The position numbers were made by a program, and so were the translations under genes. The notes under the pieces are model-generated. The model was given only the letters and a program-made list of their open reading frames with translations, ran no database searches and had not been told where the DNA came from. From contig NZ_DS264344.1 of assembly GCF_000153925.1 (NCBI RefSeq), positions 1 to 64,000 on the forward strand: a stretch of DNA of 64,000 nucleotides, written 5' to 3'. This DNA is from [Ruminococcus] torques ATCC 27756 (GTDB lineage Bacteria > Bacillota > Clostridia > Lachnospirales > Lachnospiraceae). Shown here in pieces: positions 56,205 through 64,000 of this stretch; the first letter of the stretch is position 1, and every line of letters starts with the position of its first letter.

Positions 56205-57422
56205 ATGTCACAAAATTATCAGTACAACACAATTGAAGAAGCACTTAGGGATCTTAAGGAAGGAAAAATAGTTCTGGTCACAGATGATCCGGACAGAGAA
56301 AATGAGGGAGATCTGATATGTGCGGCAGAGTTTGCGACCAGAGAAAATATTAATTTCATGGCGACCTATGCAAAGGGTCTTATCTGTACACCGATGAGTG
56401 CAGAAATTGCGGTGAGATTGAACTTTCCGCCGATGGTTGCGGAGAATACGGACAATCACAGTACAGCATTTACCGTGGCAGTAGATCACGCAGATACAAC
56501 CACAGGTATCTCTGCGGAAGAGCGCTCCTATACTATCATGAAGTGTGTGGATGATCAGTCAAAACCGGAGGATTTCAGAAGACCGGGACATGTGTTTCCG
56601 CTTATTTCCAGAAAAGGCGGGGTTTTGGTACGAAATGGCCATACAGAGGCAACAACAGATCTTATGAGACTTGCCGGACTGAAAGAATGCGGCGTGTGCT
56701 GTGAAGTTATGAAAGAAGATGGAACTATGATGCGTACATCACAGCTATGGGAAATGGCAAAAGAGCATAACCTTACATTTATTACGATCCGTGATCTGCA
56801 GGATTATATAAGAATACATGAAAAGCATGTAAAGGAGGAAGCCGTTGCAAACCTCCCAACGCAGTACGGTGATTTTAAAATGTATGGTTATATCAATGAT
56901 ATTACAGGAGAGCATCATCTGGCACTGGTAAAAGGTGATCTGGGAGATGGTGAGGATGTGCTTTGCCGGGTACATTCGGAGTGTCTGACAGGGGATGCAT
57001 TCGGATCGCTCAGATGTGACTGTGGCCTGCAGCTGCAGACAGCGATGCGCCAGGTAGAAGCAGAAGGCCGAGGAATCATTCTGTATATGAGACAAGAAGG
57101 CCGAGGAATCGGACTGATCAATAAGATCAAAGCATATGCGCTTCAGGAGCAGGGATACGATACTGTGGAGGCTAATGTGAAGTTAGGGTTTGCACCGGAT
57201 CTCAGAGAGTACTGGGTCGGGGCACAGATACTGTCAGACCTTGGTGTGAAATCATTAAGATTACTGACAAATAATCCGGATAAAGTCTATGGACTTGGCG
57301 AATTCGGACTGAAGATCAATGAGAGAGTACCTCTGGAGATTCCGGCACAAAAGTATGACCGGAAGTATATGAAGACGAAGCAGGAAAAGATGGGTCATAT
57401 TTTTAAAGAAATAAATTTATAA
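56205..57422 (+). CDS. ribBA: Bifunctional DHBP synthase / GTP cyclohydrolase II
   Basis: A protein of 405 residues. The N-terminal 3,4-dihydroxy-2-butanone 4-phosphate synthase has [19 protein letters not shown] and RPGHVFPL; the C-terminal GTP cyclohydrolase II has zinc ligands in [20 protein letters not shown] and the [20 protein letters not shown] motif. It supplies both branches of riboflavin synthesis. ATG at 56205 follows CAGGAGG. Confidence 0.96.
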   Translation: MSQNYQYNTIEEALRDLKEGKIVLVTDDPDRENEGDLICAAEFATRENINFMATYAKGLICTPMSAEIAVRLNFPPMVAENTDNHSTAFTVAVDHADTTTGISAEERSYTIMKCVDDQSKPEDFRRPGHVFPLISRKGGVLVRNGHTEATTDLMRLAGLKECGVCCEVMKEDGTMMRTSQLWEMAKEHNLTFITIRDLQDYIRIHEKHVKEEAVANLPTQYGDFKMYGYINDITGEHHLALVKGDLGDGEDVLCRVHSECLTGDAFGSLRCDCGLQLQTAMRQVEAEGRGIILYMRQEGRGIGLINKIKAYALQEQGYDTVEANVKLGFAPDLREYWVGAQILSDLGVKSLRLLTNNPDKVYGLGEFGLKINERVPLEIPAQKYDRKYMKTKQEKMGHIFKEINL

Positions 57423-57451
57423 AAAACAGCAAATATCAGGAGGAAGAAAAA

Positions 57452-57925
57452 ATGAGACAGATCAATTTAGTAGAAGGAAAAGTAGTAGCACCGGAGGGAA
57501 TGAAGGTTGGTATCGTGGCAGCGAGATTCAATGAAATTATTGTGAATAAATTATTGGGAGGGGCAGTCGACGGACTGGTAAGACATGGAGTAGAAGAAGA
57601 GAACATTACTGCAGCATGGGTACCGGGAGCATTTGAGATTCCGATTACAGCACAGAAGATGGCACAGTCAGGAAAATATGATGCAATTATCTGCGTTGGA
57701 GCTGTCATCCGTGGAGATACTTCACATTATGATCTGGTGTGTAATGAATCTGCCAAGGGAATCGCACAGGTTGAACTTGCAACAGGAATCCCGGTTTTAT
57801 TCGGAGTGATCACGACTGAAAATATCGAGCAGGCTATTGCGCGTGCAGGAAGCAAAGCGGGAAATAAAGGCTATGATTGTGCATTATCTGCGATTGAGAT
57901 GGTCAATCTGATGAAGCAGCTCTAA
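57452..57925 (+). CDS. ribH: 6,7-dimethyl-8-ribityllumazine synthase
   Basis: A protein of 157 residues. It shows [49 protein letters not shown] and [11 protein letters not shown], the standard lumazine synthase blocks including the active-site His. It forms an icosahedral or pentameric assembly. ATG at 57452 follows CAGGAGG. It completes the pathway with ribD, ribE and ribBA, missing only the phosphatase step. Confidence 0.96.
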   Translation: MRQINLVEGKVVAPEGMKVGIVAARFNEIIVNKLLGGAVDGLVRHGVEEENITAAWVPGAFEIPITAQKMAQSGKYDAIICVGAVIRGDTSHYDLVCNESAKGIAQVELATGIPVLFGVITTENIEQAIARAGSKAGNKGYDCALSAIEMVNLMKQL

Positions 57926-57940
57926 AAGACAGGAAAATAA

Positions 57941-58591
57941 ATGATGACAAAAACGATCATATTCGATTATGATGGAACGATCCATCATACCCTTGGAATC
58001 TATGAACCGGCATTTCGTGAAACCTATCAGTGGCTGACAGAACAGAAGGTTACCGAAGAACGGGAGATAGGCTCGGTGGAAATTGCCGGCTGGCTGGGAC
58101 TTAACAGTAAGGAGATGTGGAATACATTTTTGCCGGAACTGGATCAGAGCTATAAAGAGCAGGCAAGCAGGATGGTAGGAGATCTGATGGTAAGACAGAT
58201 CAGGAAACATAAGGCAGTGTGGTATCCGGGAGCAGAGGAGATGCTAACAGCTTTGAAGAACCGGGGATATCACCTTGTGATCTTAAGTAACTGTAAAGCT
58301 TCATATCGTGAGGCACACTGGAAGGAATTTGGGATGGAACGATGGTTTGATCGTTTTTATGACTGTGAATCATACAGATTCCGTCCAAAGACAGAAATTG
58401 TGCAGGAAATCATCCGGGAATATAGTGGCCCTTATCTGGTAGTCGGAGACAGGAGACAGGATCTGGAATGTGCCAGGTCCTGCAAAAGCCCTTTTATAGG
58501 ATGCCTGTATGGATATGGTGAGAAAGGGGAACTGAATGGGGCTGATTATTATGCAGAACATATAGAGGATATACTGCAGATGGTGATATGA
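57941..58591 (+). CDS. HAD-family phosphatase in the rib operon
   Basis: A protein of 216 residues with all HAD motifs: I IIFDYDGTIHHT (nucleophile Asp10-Asp12 pair), II LVILSNCK, III Lys in RFRPKTE and IV VVGDRRQDLECA. A cap of about 80 residues sits between motifs I and II. It begins 15 bases after ribH. The riboflavin pathway needs a phosphatase for the 5-amino-6-ribitylamino-uracil phosphate intermediate, so this is the obvious candidate. A general phosphoglycolate-type phosphatase is the alternative. Confidence 0.82.
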   Translation: MMTKTIIFDYDGTIHHTLGIYEPAFRETYQWLTEQKVTEEREIGSVEIAGWLGLNSKEMWNTFLPELDQSYKEQASRMVGDLMVRQIRKHKAVWYPGAEEMLTALKNRGYHLVILSNCKASYREAHWKEFGMERWFDRFYDCESYRFRPKTEIVQEIIREYSGPYLVVGDRRQDLECARSCKSPFIGCLYGYGEKGELNGADYYAEHIEDILQMVI

Positions 58592-58662
58592 TTTTTGCAA
58601 TATAAAAATCTGAAGGAAAAAAGTTAAAAATAAGTACTTCTGTAAAATAAAAGGATATAGAA

Positions 58663-58687
58663 AATTTGCAACAATTTGTTGCAAATT
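58663..58687. repeat. Perfect palindrome after the HAD gene
   Basis: AATTTGCAACA-ATT-TGTTGCAAATT, 11 bp arms. No T tail follows, so it is a hairpin or binding site of unknown use. Confidence 0.5.
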
Positions 58688-58699
58688 CTGAGGCGGGGA

Positions 58700-58890
58700 T
58701 GATTTTAGGATAGTCATAGTGATAGAGGTAATCCACTTTCCTAACCCCATCTGTACAGTAAAGTTCTCAAGTCCAGTTGTACAAAGCGCTACTGCACGAG
58801 GAACCAGATGGAATGCATCTCCACTTCCTAAAAGAACTGCCATAATTCCAAACATGGTAAACTGTCGGTTTCCTTTGCCTTTGCGGATTA
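58700..58890 (-). pseudogene. Conserved membrane protein, internal fragment
   Basis: On the minus strand the frame reads IRKGKGNRQFTMFGIMAVLL, then GSGDAFHLVPRAVALCTTGL and GLGKWITSITMT, resembling an N-terminal stretch of a conserved clostridial multi-TM protein of unknown function. It is cut at both ends: a stop lies just upstream (near 58,896) and the match ends at about 58,706. Confidence 0.6.
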
Positions 58891-58960
58891 TTTATAGATT
58901 TTACTGTGGAAGATTTTGCATAAAGTGTTTTCCGTGCTTGTGTGTACCATTATCTGATAT

Positions 58961-59144
58961 CAAAGCAGTACAGGGTGATTCCGGCCATGCACAGGTCAAT
59001 ATGATTACGGATGCGTACTCTCATATTCCGGATGATGACCAAAGGAAAAATGCAGAGCTTTTTAAAGAAGCATTTTATGAGAAAAAGAATCTGAATCCAG
59101 AGAGGCGGGCGTTGCTCAATTCGTTGGCGAAAACGATGAAGTAA
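58961..59144 (+). pseudogene. Tyrosine recombinase, C-terminal fragment
   Basis: The frame reads IKAVQGDSGHAQVNMITDAY, then SHIPDDDQRKNAELFKEAFY and ALLNSLAKTMK to TAA at 59142-59144. GHAQVNMITDAYSH is the last catalytic box (H and nucleophile Tyr) of a phage-type integrase. Everything before it is missing, and the join is near 58,960. Its tail is the start of direct repeat B. Confidence 0.82.
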
Positions 59145-59259
59145 TGAAAAATAGTGAAAAAATAGTGTAATTTTAGTGAAAAAAACAATTCGTAAAACGA
59201 TATAATATATGGATGAAATGAGGATATTTATTGTGTATACGGATATTCTATCTCCATCA
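59108..59259 (+). repeat. Direct repeat B flanking the riboflavin operon
   Basis: 152 bases matching 53818-53968 with about half a dozen differences. It contains the recombinase tail, the TAATGAAAAATAGTG spacer, a TATAATATATGG block, and ends TCTATCTCCATCA. Confidence 0.88.
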
Positions 59260-59270
59260 AATCTATCGAG

Positions 59271-59303
59271 ATCTCCATCATTTGATGATAGAATGATGGA
59301 GAT
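59271..59303. promoter_or_regulatory. Palindromic operator candidate upstream of the Fic gene
   Basis: ATCTCCATCAT (59271-59281) and ATGATGGAGAT (59293-59303) are exact inverted repeats with an eleven-base spacer. Another half-site TATCTCCATCA lies at 59249-59259, inside repeat B. They sit 25 bases before the Fic start. Confidence 0.6.
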
Positions 59304-59327
59304 AAATCTGAAATGAAGGAGATTCCT

Positions 59328-60374
59328 ATGAGAGACTTTGATTTTATTGTAAGTCCTGCAAAGTTGTTAACACCTGAAATTGTTCAGATGGTTAGCAGCA
59401 TCCATGAACATAAAGGCAAACAGGAATTATTTCTCGAAGCCAATGTAGATGAATTGAAAACACTCTTAGAAGTTGCATTGATTCAGAGTACGGGAGCATC
59501 CAACCGAATCGAAGGTATATTTACAAGCGATAAGCGTTTGGAAGAATTGGTAAGTCAAAAAGCAGAACCCCGCAACCGATCTGAGCAGGAAATTGCTGGT
59601 TATCGTGAAGTACTTTCCACAATTTACGAAGGTTATGAATATATCAACCCAAGACCGAACATTATTTTGCAGTTACATTGAGATCTGTACTCCTATTCAC
59701 AGGGGGCTGCTGGTGGAAGTTATAAGAATTCCGATAATGTAATTGCAGAAACAGATGCCGAGGGTCATCAGAAGGCACGTTTTATTCCAGTTCCCGCATT
59801 TCAGACTGATGAAGCAATGGAAGAACTTTGCGCTCGCTTCCTTGAAGCATGGGAAGCTGACCGCATTGATAAACTGGTTTTGATTCCCATGTTCATTCTG
59901 GACTTTCTGTGTATCCATCCTTTCAATGACGGAAATGGTAGGATGAGCCGTTTGCTCACTTTATTGCTTTTTTATAAGGCGGGATACATCGTTGGAAAAT
60001 ATATCAGTATGGAAATGTTGATTGAAAAGACAAAGGAAACATATTATGAAGCCCTTCAAGCAAGTTCTACTGGCTGGCATGAGGGAGAAAACAGCTATGA
60101 GCCTTTTGTTAAATATTATCTGGGTATCATGTTGAAAGCATACAATGAATTCGAAAGCCGTGTAGAGCATTTGAAGCATCGGAGTCTTTCTAAGCCTGAT
60201 AGAATTAAAGCGGTTATTGATAACAAGGTTGGCAAAATTACAAAGAAAGAAATCATGGAGCTTTGTCCTGATATAAGCAAAATTACCGTGGAAAGGACTT
60301 TGACGAATCTGGTTAAGAGTGGGTATATCGCAAAAGTTGGTGCAGGTCCATCTACTGGTTATGTCCGTGTTTAA
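59328..60374 (+). pseudogene. Fic/DOC family protein interrupted by one in-frame TGA
   Basis: One frame runs from the ATG at 59328 (AAGGAG six bases upstream) to 60374, broken only by TGA at 59679-59681 (codon 118). The sequence around it, LQLH-stop-DLYSYSQGAAGGSY, normally has Arg there, so CGA to TGA is a one-base change. An inhibitory-type motif SNRIEG lies near residue 58, the Fic active-site loop HPFNDGNGRMSR near residue 196, and a C-terminal winged helix (KKEIMELCPDISKITVERTL). Intact members AMPylate proteins. The downstream part from 59817 could be translated alone. Confidence 0.82.
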
Positions 60375-60473
60375 AAATATGAAAGCAGCTTATAAATTTA
60401 AAGTGTCCTTGACAAAGGGTACACTTTACAGGTGAAATCTAAATCGAAGTTTGTCTTGCTGTGTTCAAATCAC

Positions 60474-60520
60474 AAAAAGGTCATCGTTTCACGATTATGG
60501 TAAAACGATGATCTTTTTTA
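60474..60520. terminator. Bidirectional terminator between the Fic gene and the LysR gene
   Basis: AAAAAGGTCATCGTTT (60474-60489) pairs with AAACGATGATCTTTTT (60503-60518), one G-U. It has A and T tracts on both sides, so it serves both converging genes. It overlaps the end of the LysR gene. Confidence 0.75.
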
Positions 60521-61376
60521 TTTCTTCCAATAACAGATTAGCAACAGGAGTGAATATTTGATATTTTTTCCATATAACATACATTTTTGTGTGGAGAGGT
60601 GGTGTGATCGGACGGAAGCATAAATCACTTTCTGCATTTGTTTCTACTAACTTTTCAAAGGTAAGCTCAACCCCCAGCCCTTCACGGACAAAAACGGCAC
60701 CGTTATTGCAGAGATTAAATGTCGCTAATATATTAAGTCGGTCAAGGTTATCGGAACACCAACGGGGTAAATCCATTTTAGCAGACTGTTCCGAACAAAA
60801 AATAGGAATATCCAATAAATCATCAAAGGCAATAGCCTCTTTTGCGGCTAATGGATTGTCCTTTCTCATCAGAACACCCCATGTATCGTATTCAGGCACT
60901 TCAAGATAATTGTATTTTGATAAATCGGGCGGTTCTACTATAAATGCCATATCCAGAAGTCCACGGTCTAATCGTTCTGTTACCTGTTCGGTATCACCGC
61001 TGGTAACATGATAATGGATATTGGGATAAATGCTGCTTAACTTTTTTACAGCACGGGCAAGATATTTTACAAGATAGGATTCTGCACAGCCAATATAAAT
61101 ATCACCTCCTGTGATATCATCCATTGCCTGAAATTCGTTTGTGATTTTGTCAGCCATGGCCAGTAAATCTTCTGCTCTTTTTCGCAGAAGCATACCCTCA
61201 TCAGTAAGACTGACGCTTGTGCTGCCACGCTTAAATAGTTTTTTGCCAAGCTCTTGTTCCAGATCTTTCATCTGTTTAGACAGCGTTGGCTGTGTAACAT
61301 GAAGTCTTTCAGCAGCCCTTGACATATTTCCTTCACGTGCAATTTCAAGAAAATAACGAAGTACACGAATTTCCAT
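60495..61376 (-). CDS. LysR-family transcriptional regulator
   Basis: A protein of 293 residues, minus strand. The winged helix-turn-helix (RYFLEIAREGNMSRAAERLH, VTQPTLSKQMKDLEQELGKK) is followed by the two-lobe effector-binding domain (TGGDIYIGCAESYLVKYLAR). It resembles the CynR/CysB-like group in general form; the effector is unknown. It is divergent from the small protein/DXS-like operon, which LysR regulators of this layout usually control. The ATG at 61376 has GGAGGTG upstream on the minus strand. Confidence 0.92.
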   Translation of the reverse strand: MEIRVLRYFLEIAREGNMSRAAERLHVTQPTLSKQMKDLEQELGKKLFKRGSTSVSLTDEGMLLRKRAEDLLAMADKITNEFQAMDDITGGDIYIGCAESYLVKYLARAVKKLSSIYPNIHYHVTSGDTEQVTERLDRGLLDMAFIVEPPDLSKYNYLEVPEYDTWGVLMRKDNPLAAKEAIAFDDLLDIPIFCSEQSAKMDLPRWCSDNLDRLNILATFNLCNNGAVFVREGLGVELTFEKLVETNAESDLCFRPITPPLHTKMYVIWKKYQIFTPVANLLLEEIKKIIVLP

Positions 61377-61415
61377 AGTACACCTCCAACCTTTTTTATT
61401 ATCCTATACTCAAAT

Positions 61416-61436
61416 GATATTCCTGTCAAGAATATC
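61416..61436. promoter_or_regulatory. Candidate LysR-binding palindrome
   Basis: GATATTC-N7-GAATATC, containing the T-N11-A form of LysR sites, midway between the divergent LysR gene and the small-protein/DXS-like operon. Confidence 0.5.
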
Positions 61437-61505
61437 GTGATATGAATTATAAGTATTAGATATATCGTTTGAAGCATGTATAATTTAAGCAGGAGGTGCA
61501 GACAG

Positions 61506-61745
61506 ATGGCAGAAGCAAATGACAAATATGGAATAATTTATCAGAATCTTGTGGACGCAGGCTGTAATCAGAAAACAATCCAGTGTTGCATGAAACTGGC
61601 ACAAGAAAACAATGTAGAAGCGCTGTTATCACAGTTATGTATGTATAGAAAACATTTAATGGAACAGACACATATTTATCAGGATAACATAGATTGCCTG
61701 GATTATTTGATCTACTCGTTAAAGAAATCTAATGAAAATAGATAA
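61506..61745 (+). CDS. Small conserved protein of unknown function
   Basis: A protein of 79 residues with ATG at 61506 and AGGAGGTG at 61492-61499. The sequence (DKYGIIYQNLVDAGCNQKTI, then HLMEQTHIYQDNIDCLDYLI) looks all-helical with two cysteine-containing turns. Similar small proteins occur next to regulators and oxidoreductases in gut clostridia, as far as I recall, but no function is known to me. It ends 11 bases before the DXS-like gene, so the two are co-transcribed. Confidence 0.75.
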   Translation: MAEANDKYGIIYQNLVDAGCNQKTIQCCMKLAQENNVEALLSQLCMYRKHLMEQTHIYQDNIDCLDYLIYSLKKSNENR

Positions 61746-61756
61746 GGAGAATGTAA

Positions 61757-63526
61757 ATGACAGATTATAAAATTATTCAAACAATTAACGGACCGGAAGA
61801 TGTAAAAAAATTGTCTATGGAGCAGCTGGAGGAACTTGCTTCGGAAATCAGAGAGGCATTGTTTAACCGGCTGACTAAAATCGGCGGTCACTTTGGTCCA
61901 AATTTCGGTATGGTGGAGGCAGAGATTGCCATGCATTATGTTTTCTCTTCGCCTAAGGATAAGTTTATATTTGATGTATCTCATCAGAGCTATCCTCATA
62001 AGATTTTGACCGGAAGAAAGAATGGATATATTTCCGATGAGCACTTTTCAGAGGATTCCGGTTATACAAATCCGGAAGAAAGTGAACATGACTTCTTCAA
62101 TGTAGGTCACACTTCGACCTCAGTTTCTTTAGCTACGGGTCTGGCTAAGGCGAGAGATATAAAAGGAGATAAAGAAAATATTATTGCAATTATTGGTGAT
62201 GGCTCCCTCTCAGGCGGTGAAGCACTAGAGGGATTGAATGTAGCTGGATCAGAGATTAACTCCAATTTAATTATTATAGTAAATGATAATGAGCAGTCGA
62301 TTGCCGAAGTACATGGCGGAATGTATAAAAATCTTGCCGAATTAAGAGAGACAGGCGGAACTGCTTCCAATAATCTCTTCAAAGCGTTTGGATTAGATTA
62401 TATATATGAGGAAAACGGCAATGACATAGCATCACTGATTTCCTTATTCCGCAAGGTGAAAGATACGGATCATCCAATCGTAGTCCATATCCATACACAA
62501 AAAGGAAAGGGATATGAGATTGCTGAAAAAGACAAAGAGGGATGGCATTGGTGTATGCCATTTGACCGTGAAACAGGCAAACCAACAATCTCTTTTGGCG
62601 ATGGAGAAGATTATACATCTATCACTGCTGAGTATATTATGCGAAAAGCAAAAAGTGATTCTGAGCTTCTTGTGATTACTCCTGCTATGCCGGGCAGTGC
62701 AGGCTTAAATCAGGAACAGCGAAAGGAGCTTGGATTGCAGTATGTGGATGTAGGGATTGCGGAAGAACAGGCGGTTGCCATGGCATCTGGTGCTGCAAAA
62801 AACGGTGCGAAGCCGCTTGTGGTTACAAACACAACCTTTATTCAAAGAGCGTATGACCAGATTTCCCATGATGTATGTATTAACAATAGTTCTGTCACGA
62901 TTCTCTTAAACTACAATTCTTTTGATAGTTTGACAGATGTTACGCATCTTGGAATTTTTGGACTGGCGGCATACACGAATGTTCCGAATCTGGTAGTGCT
63001 TGCACCTACCTCAAAAGATGAATACCTTTCTATGCTTGATTGGTCAGTTGATCAAAGGGAACATCCTGTTATGATTCTCATCCCCGGAAATCAGGTAACC
63101 TATCGTGAAGCAGATAAGGATTTTGACAGACTGAATCATTTTAAAGTGGAAGAAGCTGGTGAAAAGGTTGCAATTCTGGCACTTGGTGATTTTTATCAGC
63201 GTGGTGAACAGCTCAGTGCAAAAATAAAAGCAGAACTTGGCTTTACGCCGACATTGATCAATCCTCGTTTTGCTTCTGGTATTGACAAAGAATTACTGGA
63301 AAGTCTTTCCGAAAGACATCAGATGGTAATAACCATGGAAGACGGTATTTTAAGCGGCGGTTTTGGCGAGAAAATAGCTTCCTTCTATGGTAGTTCTGAT
63401 ATGAAAGTGAAAAATTACGGACTTGATAAGAAATTTTATGACCGATATGACCCAAATGAATTACTGAAAGAGGTTGGTATGACACCGGTTCAGATTATTG
63501 CGGATATTTGCAATCAGATAAAATAG
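61757..63526 (+). CDS. DXS-like thiamine-diphosphate transketolase, divergent
   Basis: A protein of 589 residues, about 30 shorter than true DXS. TPP-binding features are intact: HQSYPHKILTGR, GHTSTSVSLATG, GDGSLSGGEALEG, NDNEQSIAEVHGG and the catalytic Glu in GIAEEQAVAMASG. The substrate side differs: DRAGLVG is replaced by NYNSFDSLTD and YPRGE by LIPGNQ, losing the two Arg that hold the glyceraldehyde-phosphate group in DXS. The window already has a normal dxs at 5,151, so this copy likely uses another acceptor. ATG at 61757 follows AAGGAGAA. Confidence 0.85.
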   Translation: MTDYKIIQTINGPEDVKKLSMEQLEELASEIREALFNRLTKIGGHFGPNFGMVEAEIAMHYVFSSPKDKFIFDVSHQSYPHKILTGRKNGYISDEHFSEDSGYTNPEESEHDFFNVGHTSTSVSLATGLAKARDIKGDKENIIAIIGDGSLSGGEALEGLNVAGSEINSNLIIIVNDNEQSIAEVHGGMYKNLAELRETGGTASNNLFKAFGLDYIYEENGNDIASLISLFRKVKDTDHPIVVHIHTQKGKGYEIAEKDKEGWHWCMPFDRETGKPTISFGDGEDYTSITAEYIMRKAKSDSELLVITPAMPGSAGLNQEQRKELGLQYVDVGIAEEQAVAMASGAAKNGAKPLVVTNTTFIQRAYDQISHDVCINNSSVTILLNYNSFDSLTDVTHLGIFGLAAYTNVPNLVVLAPTSKDEYLSMLDWSVDQREHPVMILIPGNQVTYREADKDFDRLNHFKVEEAGEKVAILALGDFYQRGEQLSAKIKAELGFTPTLINPRFASGIDKELLESLSERHQMVITMEDGILSGGFGEKIASFYGSSDMKVKNYGLDKKFYDRYDPNELLKEVGMTPVQIIADICNQIK

Positions 63527-63545
63527 AAATTGGGAGGCTGGAAGT

Positions 63546-63689
63546 AGTGACACCAGAATTGTAATTCCGGGTTCAAGCAATACTGATCACATCATGGAGA
63601 ACACGCAGTTGTATGATTTTGAATTAACTGACGAAGAGATGGAGCAGATTGAGGCTTTGGAAAAAAATGAGAAGCATGACTGGTACTAA
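63546..63689 (+). pseudogene. Aldo/keto reductase, C-terminal fragment
   Basis: The frame reads RIVIPGSSNTDHIMENTQLY, then FELTDEEMEQIEALEKNEKH and DWY before TAA at 63687-63689. It is the well-known C-terminal end of aldo/keto reductases (IPGS, then ELTxEEMxxI). No start codon or catalytic part remains; it begins about 20 bases after the DXS-like stop. Confidence 0.8.
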
Positions 63690-63720
63690 GATTGAAGAAT
63701 AAAAAGATAAGGTGATGGAA

Positions 63721-64000
63721 ATGAAGATATTAGTATTAAATGGAAGTCCACATCCACAGGGAAGTACAAAAGATATGGTTAATGCATTTAAGAAAGGAGC
63801 TGAGAGTGCAGGATATATCGTTGATGTGGTGGATGTATGCAAAAAGAAGATAGGTGGGTGTTTGGCATGTGAATACTGTCATAGCAAAGGACACGGTGAG
63901 TGTATTCAGAAGGATGATATGCAGGAAGTATATAATCTTTTGAAAGAAGCAGAAATGCTTGTTATTGCATCGCCCATTTATTATCACGGCATATCCGGTC
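63721..64000 (+). CDS. Flavodoxin-fold NAD(P)H oxidoreductase, cut by window end
   Basis: The N-terminal 93 residues are visible and the frame is open at the last base. The FMN phosphate loop MKILVLNGSPHPQGSTKDMV is at the very start, a Cys group (GCLACEYCHSKGHGEC) around residues 48-63, and a flavin-contact segment VIASPIYYHGISG. It is of the same class as the protein at 33,063 but not a close copy. The ATG at 63721 follows AAGGTGATGG. It lies 31 bases after the aldo/keto reductase remnant. Confidence 0.82.
   Translation, partial: MKILVLNGSPHPQGSTKDMVNAFKKGAESAGYIVDVVDVCKKKIGGCLACEYCHSKGHGECIQKDDMQEVYNLLKEAEMLVIASPIYYHGISG

Noticed and set aside
58370-58855. 161-codon minus-strand frame taken as a whole gene
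   Set aside because: Only the part from about 58,706 to 58,855 resembles a protein; the rest is antisense to the HAD gene. It is listed as a short remnant instead.
61757-63526. Calling this gene a second dxs
   Set aside because: The substrate-phosphate motifs are gone, so overall similarity to DXS is not enough to name the same reaction.

Overview
The window looks like chromosome of a spore-forming anaerobic clostridium, most likely a gut Lachnospiraceae member. The evidence is spo0A and spoIVB, an [FeFe] hydrogenase, a two-polypeptide cobalamin methionine synthase, moderately AT-rich codon use, strong AGGAGG ribosome sites and TTGACA-N17-TATAAT-like promoters. No rRNA, tRNA or CRISPR array was seen.

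Positions 1-33,700 are an ordinary core region, with almost every gene on the + strand. It holds prfC, an Asp23/Gls24 protein, and the conserved run nusB-xseA-xseB-ispA-dxs-tlyA-nadK-argR-recN-spoIVB-spo0A, which joins transcription, DNA repair, isoprenoid synthesis, arginine control and sporulation. Then follow glgA, a methionine operon (metF, a MetH reactivation-domain protein, metH without its own reactivation domain), a group B-like [FeFe] hydrogenase, alaS, rpsU (58 codons), gdhA, a cation P-type ATPase behind a yybP-ykoY (Mn2+) riboswitch, ftsH, a second P-type ATPase of the CtpE type, and a flavodoxin-fold iron-sulfur protein.

Positions 33,800-53,970 are a mosaic of mobile DNA. In order: an IS200-type element; the int/xis/truncated dnaC-like end of a Tn916-like conjugative element; a mobilizable element (second integrase, repressor with twin operators, excisionase, a small DUF3847-like protein, an oriT-like site, relaxase) whose relaxase is cut by an IS256-type fragment; a broken CPBP protease; a MarR regulator with two overlapping radical SAM genes (the 'radical SAM mobile pair' arrangement) under a perfect 16-bp palindrome; an orphan AAA/DUF4143 ATPase; a frameshifted small gene; a ClbS/DfsB-like protein; regulator fragments; and a TetR-controlled heterodimeric ABC exporter with a SAM methyltransferase. 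A short repeated sequence sits at several of the cassette joints.

Positions 53,970-59,260 carry a complete FMN-riboswitch-controlled riboflavin operon (ribD-ribE-ribBA-ribH plus a HAD phosphatase). About 151-bp direct repeats, each starting in the 3' end of a tyrosine-recombinase gene, flank it, so the operon appears to have travelled with, or been rearranged by, an integrative element.

Positions 59,270-64,000 hold a Fic-family gene with a single in-frame TGA, a LysR regulator, a small conserved protein, a divergent DXS-like transketolase that lacks the phosphate-binding arginine motifs of true DXS, an aldo/keto reductase remnant and the start of another flavodoxin-fold protein that runs off the window.
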